From: Marthasterias glacialis
Taxonomy: Eukaryota > Echinodermata > Asteroidea > Forcipulatida > Asteriidae
Assembly: GCA_911728455.2 (NCBI GenBank)
Contig: OU452219.1
Coordinates: forward strand, 997,001 to 1,061,000
Direction: 5' to 3'
Length of the DNA: 64,000 bases
Shown piece after piece: positions 58,130 to 64,000 of this stretch. A model generated the notes under the pieces. The model did no database searches. It was not told where the DNA came from and saw only the letters and a program-made list of their open reading frames with translations. Position numbers and translations under genes: made by a program. Position 1 is the stretch's first letter. Every line of letters begins with the position of its first letter.

Positions 58130-58510
58130 AGATATATGATTCATGTTCAAGCCGATTTTACCTTAAAAAAATGAATCCAAATGAAGATTTTTTTAGTTTT
58201 TTTTTGTTTTTTTGGTATGTTGACCAAAGGTATTAACTTTCAAATGAGATATCGAATGAAAAAATCCATCAACGAATAATGACAGAGTGATTAATTAGAA
58301 TAAATAAGCTCTGCGCGCTGCCTGTTCAATTTCAGTCGGGTACCTTGCGACACAGAGACTAAATGCAGGCAAAATGGCATTGTGATTTAGCTGACTTCTG
58401 GGTACCAGCAGCGGGCATGGCTGTCATACACATTTTCTCGTAGGGTGTCTGGCCGCGATAATCATTTCAAAAACAACATTTTTATCGCCATCTCCAAGGT
58501 CAAATGCTAT
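58130..58510 (-). repeat. Dispersed repeat, inverted copy of 20805-21160
   Basis: Contains the complements of the landmarks listed for the other copy, including ATTAACTTTCAAATGAGATA, GTACCTTGCGACACAGAGAC and GCGGGCATGGCTGTCAT. Confidence 0.7.
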
Positions 58511-58811
58511 TTATTAATTTTATTCGTTATAAATTTGTCTTTTCAATTTCGTTCTCTGGAATCAATTCATATGCAAGGTAATATCGGCTTGAGCATGGAT
58601 CATATGTCTTTAAAATTTCATTTGGCATATTTTTCTCAGTAACAGATAAAAATGAGAAGGCCTATTGCCTTACTCATATTGTGCATGTAAGTTTCTCCTG
58701 CAGCATTTACATGTTTTGCATACAAACTCATTACAAAGATAATTTTCCGTTATTGCTCAAATATTCAGCATAAATGACATGTCTACATTTTTGCTGTGAA
58801 TGAACAAGTCT

Positions 58812-58969
58812 CAATGGGAGACTTTTGAGACGCTGGCGGCAGCAGACACAACGGCCATTTTTGACAGTTGTGAGCATGTGCGCACATGCTCAGTATCGCG
58901 CGCATAGTTCTGAGCATGGGTACTACTGTTGAGAACAGTGATAAATGACCGTCCAAAAGTCTCCCATTG
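58812..58969. repeat. MITE, 'CAATGGGAGAC' family, variant interior
   Basis: Perfect outer ends CAATGGGAGACTTTTGAGACG / GTCCAAAAGTCTCCCATTG, but the interior (GGCGGCAGCAGACACAACGG, TGAGCATGTGCGCACATGC) differs from the common form. Confidence 0.75.
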
Positions 58970-59452
58970 TATTGTGTTTTTTACAGATTAAATTTTTAGA
59001 CAGAATACTTCCTCTTATTCCACCTCATTACTATTACAAACTCCCATCAAATGGCCTACTTTTTGTCTGGCCAGGACAGTTACAATAATACGTACATCCG
59101 CAAGAGGAACATTGACACAGTTTTATGAAAGAATTTGTTCTTCCGGAAAGTGTTATAATACTCGTACTCTGGTACATGTAAGTGACTTTGTAGAATTGAG
59201 CTTGAAACATTGTAGTTGTGTATTGATTTTAATGCCTGAGAAGCAAAGTCGTCAATGTTTACGCATTGAAAAGTGCCTTTGAGAGGACCTCTGAGGCCAA
59301 AGCTAACCAACGTCAACAACGAAGAACAATTGTGAAAATGGGGGAGGGGTGTTAGGGGACAATTTCACAATGAGCTGCAAAGTGCATATTTTCTACATAT
59401 GGCCTAGTCTCGCTGCTAAGAAACCCACCTCCTGTCAGAATTCCCATTTTTT

Positions 59453-59580
59453 AATTGGCCTTTTTGAGATATGGCGGACACTATATGAGTGCACTGTTTG
59501 GTTTTGGTTGTAGACAGACAGATTTATCCAATCCAAATAGTGCACTTATTATGTGCCCACTATATTTCAAAAAGGCTAAT
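59453..59580. repeat. MITE, 'CCTTTTTGAGATATGGCGGACACT' family
   Basis: TTGGCCTTTTTGAGATATGG faces ATATTTCAAAAAGGCTAAT, with inner GAGTGCACTGTTTGG / CCAAATAGTGCACTTA arms. 128 bp. Confidence 0.75.
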
Positions 59581-60017
59581 GGATATTACTTGCTAATTAC
59601 TTCCTAGTTAATGTTTGCATTTTGAAATTAATATTTTATTTGCTTCCCTGTTTTTATAACCACCTTGTGAAAACAGGTCCAGGAGCAAATTCCATATACA
59701 AATTTGTTCAGGACAAGCAATCTTGATGTGTAGCAGAAGGCTGCAACCCGAAACACCATATAGCTGTTTTGTATTACTTGGACTCTTCTACTTCTGGTTT
59801 ATTGCTGTTGAATGCTAAACATTTGTAGATGAAATTGGGTCATGGTACTTTTGAATCTGTGATGCAAAATAGTGTGTACCCCTTGAGACTGGTAATGAGA
59901 CTACAAGCAAAATGCACCAATCGAATTGAGACCATTATGTTGTTATTATTGGTGGTGGGTTTTTGTTTGTGTTTTTTTCGGTGACATACATAGTGCTTGA
60001 GTCTATCCCACTTTTTA

Positions 60018-60151
60018 GGGATAGTAGGTGGCAGCAGACTTACCAGGTAAATTCATTGTTCTCAGAAATGTGCGCATTTTTAGAACTACGCAAACAGTGG
60101 AAATTTACCTGGTGAGTCTGCTACAACCTAGTATTCCAAAATCTCCCATTG
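60018..60151. repeat. MITE, 'CAATGGGAGAC' family, further copy
   Basis: AGTAGGTGGCAGCAGACTTACC and TTACCTGGTGAGTCTGCTAC arms, with AATCTCCCATTG at the right end. The left outer end is lost. Confidence 0.75.
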
Positions 60152-60865
60152 CTATAAAATGTTGTCCCAGAATGTAGGGTCAGATGTGAAAGAACCCAGC
60201 TTGTTGACTACAGGCCTTTTTTTTCTCCCTGGATTTATTTTTCCCCGACCAGAGGAAATGTTTTTGTACAATGTTGTTCACTTGGCAGCATGCCAATGAA
60301 TGCGTTGAATTGAAAGCACTGTTGCCAGTTGCCTTCGGCACTGTCACCCACCCTATGTAGCTTTGATATTCGAGCCTGTCGTCTGTGATCAAATTGACAG
60401 GAAGGTGTCATTTTCTAACGAAGTTGGCGCAAAAATGGATTCTCGAACATTGGTACATTTTAAAGGTGCAGTCTTGCATTTGGCTGCTCAGGAACTTTCT
60501 CAATCAAATGTCACTGAACAGTTCATGTTTGGCTAACGACAGCATTAGGAAATTTAGTACTCCTAACTTCTTTCTGATATTGTTTGATTTTCCTTTTATA
60601 TGAACCTCTAATTTAAAATGTGGAAGTTCATTCTTCTTTACATTTCCTCTTTGGAATAATGACAAAATACAGTCACAGTTTTTGTTATATTTGTGTAGTT
60701 TAATACTCAGAATAAGCGCTGTTTGACAACATGTACACATTAAACCAGTGAAGTCGCATGATATAATTTTGTAGGATTTTTACCCATACACCGATGTGTG
60801 TCAAGCACTGTATACTCAGTATTTTCCCGCAGTCGGGTCCTGTGAGAAAAAAATCTACAGGCATA

Positions 60866-60946
60866 TTACTCAAGTGGGATTCGAACCCACAAGCTTTGCC
60901 ATTCTAGAGCAGATGTCCTACCACTAGACCACCGAGTTTGCCCGGG
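60866..60946 (-). repeat. tRNA-related sequence (degenerate, likely SINE head)
   Basis: The minus strand has A-box-like GTGGTCTAGTGGTAGGA and a perfect T-arm GTGGGTTCGAATCCCAC, but the acceptor stem pairs only partly and no proper anticodon stem forms around CTCTAGAATG. It is therefore probably not a working tRNA gene. Confidence 0.5.
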
Positions 60947-60983
60947 AGGTTGTAGCAGCAGGTACTGCAACAATTTTGTTGAA

Positions 60984-61276
60984 TTTAATAGGTGTTAAAT
61001 TTGCATCAGGGATAGATTTTACATCAGGGATATTATTATATTATTATTATTATTATTATTATTTATATCTTTCTGGTAATGAAACCAAGGGACCCTCAAA
61101 AGTGACTAACACTGTGACCCGTAGGCCTGAAGATACCTGTGTAGAGAAGATGTTGAAAAAATGTCAGTTTTAGATGTGGGAGGAAAACCCCAATAGGGAA
61201 AACCCACGCAATCAGGTAGGGACTGAAAACCCAATCCACCCAATATCTATCCCTGATGCAAATTTAACATCTATTT
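60984..61276. mobile_element. Inverted-repeat element carrying the 55505-type repeat
   Basis: AATAGGTGTTAAATTTGCATC and CAGGGATAGAT at the left face ATCTATCCCTGATGCAAATTT AACATCTATT at the right. Inside are a (TTA)n tract and the repeat shared with 55505-55660. Confidence 0.7.
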
Positions 61277-61754
61277 AAAAAGAGTTGCATGATCTAAGGA
61301 AATGGTTATCTGAACTGAAAGGAAACTGTTTGAAGGATGTGGAGCAGGACACCTGAAAGAAGATCTGTATGTGAAAAGGCAAGCTTGCAACCCGGTATTC
61401 CAGGAAGTTTATTGCTATTTAGCCCAGACTGTTTTACATCAAAACACTTTTTATTTTTGTAGTGTCATTGTCAAAAGTGTGTAAAGTCCCCTTGCAGCCA
61501 ACATTGGTAATTTGTCAAAGTCCAGTATCCACTCTTTGTGTGACTCAACATATACATGAAATAACAAACCGGTGAAAGTTTAAGCTCAATCGGAGTTGCA
61601 AGAAAATAGTGAGAAACCACATCACTCTTTTCAAACATCAGATTTTAGATTCACAAGATCAAAATTGTTTTAGTTGTTTCTCAAAAACTATAGCATTTTC
61701 AGGCAAAAAAATAATTCAAGGAAACTTGTCCACCATGACAGGGTTCGAATTTTA

Positions 61755-62155
61755 CACTGGAACCACAGGCCCGAGGCCAGTGATCGGGCCAGTAAAGTCA
61801 TGTCTGGACAAGTCCGGTGGTCTTTGTGTTTTTCCACTGAATAATAATACAATGTACCTCACTGTGTAATATCTTCAACAAAAAGAAACACGAGAAATGA
61901 TGTTCGAAATGTTGTCTTTGAATCTGATCAATTTCTTTTAATTCTGCTGAGTATTAAAATATACTTGCCCACAAGACAAATGAGACAAATCTTCTCTTAA
62001 GTGCTTGTTCAAATAAAAAAGTTTCCATTTAAAACTTTGTAGAAAGTTCTTCCTCATTAAGATTCTGGTCTTGTAAAATAAATTCTAATCCGGTAAAAAT
62101 TTTGAGCTACAAGCCCTGCGGGCTTGTGGAATTTTATCCCAAATTCGAGCCCTGC
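61755..62155 (+). repeat. Dispersed repeat, copy of 10920-11275
   Basis: Shares CGGGCCAGTAAAGTCATG, CTTCTCTTAAGTGCTTGTTC, CTGGTCTTGTAAA and TTTTGAGCTACAAGCCCTG with the AHSA1 intron 2 copy. Confidence 0.7.
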
Positions 62156-62159
62156 ATGA

Positions 62160-63148
62160 CCATGTTTATACCATGTTAAGTTGTGTGAACAGTAACATTT
62201 TCTGTATTACCAATTGAGGTTAATGCAAGCCCTTTAAGGATATTCAACCATGAAGCTGACTCCATTTCCTGTGGTTCTAGTCAATTTTGATTATTCTGTG
62301 TAACTGTCGGCTGTCCCCCCCCCCCCCAGCAGGAATCTTAATTTCAACCTTAGCCATCTCTAGGGCTTCTCTCCACCTCCCACTGTCCTCCAACTCATTA
62401 ACATGAACGGAAAAAACAATCCAAACTCACTTTCCTGCATCTTTGGAAATACACCGCGGGTGATAAAATTAATCTGCACGATGAAATGTTTTGGTGGCTC
62501 AAAATATTCACAATGTACATAAAATATGCATACACATTTTTTTTTAAATCAATCTTATGAATTGGAAATATTTATAAGCATGGATAAAACCTAAATTGGG
62601 CAAAATTCTTCTCCTCCAAGAATTACGGTCACTCAGGAGTGTGATCTGTGTTTCTTTAACCTTCCTAAATCCATGTATTAATAAAATTTAAAATTGAATA
62701 ACTGCTTGAACTACCAAGTTATGGATTGTGGACTTTTGTTAACAAGAAGTCTGAATTCTGTTTAGATTGGCTTGTCTAAGAGATAATATTCAGATTGCGT
62801 ATTTCCCAACTGATTGTTGATGACGTCTGATATTGGGCAATACATTCAATAGGATCTTTTTCTGTTGGGTTGTCCATATGGTGGGGATATTGGGTTGATA
62901 TTGGAAAGTAAAACGCTTTTTATGAGCAAACAGCATTTTTGAAGCATGTTATCATTTGTTGTTATTTCAAGAATTTGATTTTTGTTTCGTCACTGGTTAG
63001 TCTAGTTTTTATCTTCGATAAGATTTGATGGTGTGTAATCTTGAATAAAAACAACATGTAAGATGGGTGGTTGGATGATTGCACTCATCCAAAAAACAAA
63101 CAGTATGGAAATGTCTGTAGATTATACAGTTATGAATTCATGAGCATA
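62160..63148. other. No gene or repeat recognised
   Basis: A/T-rich sequence with a poly-C tract at 62317-62328. No splice-flanked open frame or known element was found. Confidence 0.5.
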
Positions 63149-63157
63149 TTGTAAAGG

Positions 63158-63451
63158 GTAGACTTGACTAAAGTCTTTCTTTCGTCATTATGGTCTATAA
63201 TCCAACATCCGCCGTGGCCCTGTGCAAAATAGTACATGTACAGAAAATCACAGAAAGTTTAAGTGCTCCCTCTAGTGCCAATTTATCAACTTGCTATCAA
63301 AAGACCATAGCAAGTCGATAGATTGGCACTTGAGGGCACACTTTAACTTTCTGTGATTTTCTGTACATGTACTAATGTGTATTTTGCGCGGGGCGTGGCA
63401 TATGTTGTATATAGACCATAATGACTAAAGACAGACTTGAGTCAAGTCTAG
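63158..63451. mobile_element. Foldback element with 9-bp target duplication
   Basis: Ends TAGACTTGACTAAAGTC and its imperfect complement GTCAAGTCTA (each with one further G). The arms continue through CATTATGGTCTATA, GTACATGTACAGAAAATCAC and AGTGCCAATTTATC, meeting near 63300. It is flanked by direct repeats TTGTAAAGG at 63149-63157 and 63452-63460. Confidence 0.88.
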
Positions 63452-63727
63452 TTGTAAAGGTGGATTACCAGTCAGTGTTTAAGGTCCAACATTTGTAGTG
63501 GACCTAAATATAGAACGATGGCACACCCTACTTTGTCGGTCAATCCACATGGGGAAACATGTGTTATTCTCGTCATGTGCTTGAAACACAGTGAGATGTG
63601 AGACTGAGAACAGTGGGCTGGTGTCTTATACCATAGAGATATAAGCCAATATGTCTAGGCTTATACTGAGACTACATGTAGAATCCCCTGTACAAATACA
63701 CAACATTTGGTTTTAAAGTAGTAGCAC

Positions 63728-64000
63728 ATAGTGGCCGAGAGGTCTAGCGCACCGGACTCAAGCTCTGGTGTTTCTGATCAGCAGAGTGTGGGTTCGAGTC
63801 CCGGTCTTGACACTTGTGTCCTTAAGCAAGACACTTAATCATTATTGCTTCTTCCTTCAGATGGGGCGTAAAGCTGTAGGTCCTGTGTCTTGTGTAATGC
63901 ACGTAAAAGAACCCAGTTACACTTATCGTTAAGAGAAGGGGTTTGCGGCGGTGTTTCTGGCAGTGACTGCTGAATGTGCCGCAGCACCTTTTTAACCCTT
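63728..64000 (+). repeat. tRNA-Leu-derived SINE with conserved central domain
   Basis: The head resembles tRNA-Leu(CAA): GTGGCCGAGAGGTCTAGCGC, ACTCAAG anticodon loop, long variable arm, B box GGGTTCGAGTCCCGGTC. The tail GTGTCCTTAAGCAAGACACT, GGGGCGTAAAGCTGTAGGTC, ATGCACGTAAAAGAACCC and ACACTTATCGTTAAGAG is of the conserved-domain type seen in several marine invertebrate SINEs. The element reaches the window edge. Confidence 0.75.

Noticed and set aside
60866..60946. tRNA gene on the minus strand
   Set aside because: The T-arm is perfect, but the acceptor and anticodon stems do not pair, so it was kept only as tRNA-related repeat.

Overview
The window is animal nuclear DNA: AT-rich, with GT-AG split genes, roughly 1 kb introns and dense transposon remains. 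The kinds of repeats present (Penelope-like and CR1/Jockey-like retroelements, tRNA-derived SINEs, many palindromic foldback elements) together with the protein sequences fit a marine invertebrate deuterostome, most likely an echinoderm. I cannot fix the species, and no similarity search was run.

Four conserved genes can be assembled exon by exon with all splice phases consistent. AHSA1 (Hsp90 co-chaperone) is on + at 6612-20426, 10 coding exons, 345 aa. A DMAC2/DMAC2L-family respiratory complex assembly factor is on - at 24288-27111, 4 exons, 274 aa. CCS (copper chaperone for superoxide dismutase) is on + at 28945-37218, 8 exons, 269 aa. KLHDC2-like (kelch receptor for C-terminal degrons, Cullin-2 ligase) is on - at 41144-49105, 11 coding exons, 414 aa. 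A fifth, unrecognised membrane-protein gene starts on + at 53048 and may run off the right edge. DMAC2 and CCS are head-to-head about 1.8 kb apart; KLHDC2 and the membrane-protein gene are also divergent. The proteins belong to separate housekeeping processes (chaperoning, mitochondrial assembly, copper delivery, protein degradation), so no operon-like logic is implied.

Layout: 1-6.4 kb holds a palindrome, a 31-bp minisatellite and a decayed minus-strand LINE bracketed by inverted palindromic modules. 6.6-20.4 kb is AHSA1; its intron 1 contains three foldback transposons nested one in another with readable 9-bp target duplications, and its intron 3 contains a Penelope-like fragment bracketed by inverted hammerhead-like motifs. 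20.6-24.2 kb is repeat-filled. 24.3-37.2 kb is DMAC2 and CCS with several MITEs. 37.2-41.1 kb is repeats. 41.1-50.2 kb is KLHDC2, with a solo LTR in intron 1 and a degenerate tandem repeat crossing the exon 1 boundary. 50.5-64 kb is the membrane-protein gene start and then introns or intergenic repeats.

The most interesting part is the set of palindromic elements that share 5'-TA...TA-3' ends and 9-10 bp target-site duplications. The series of nested insertions at 7071-9639 can be reconstructed to the base.
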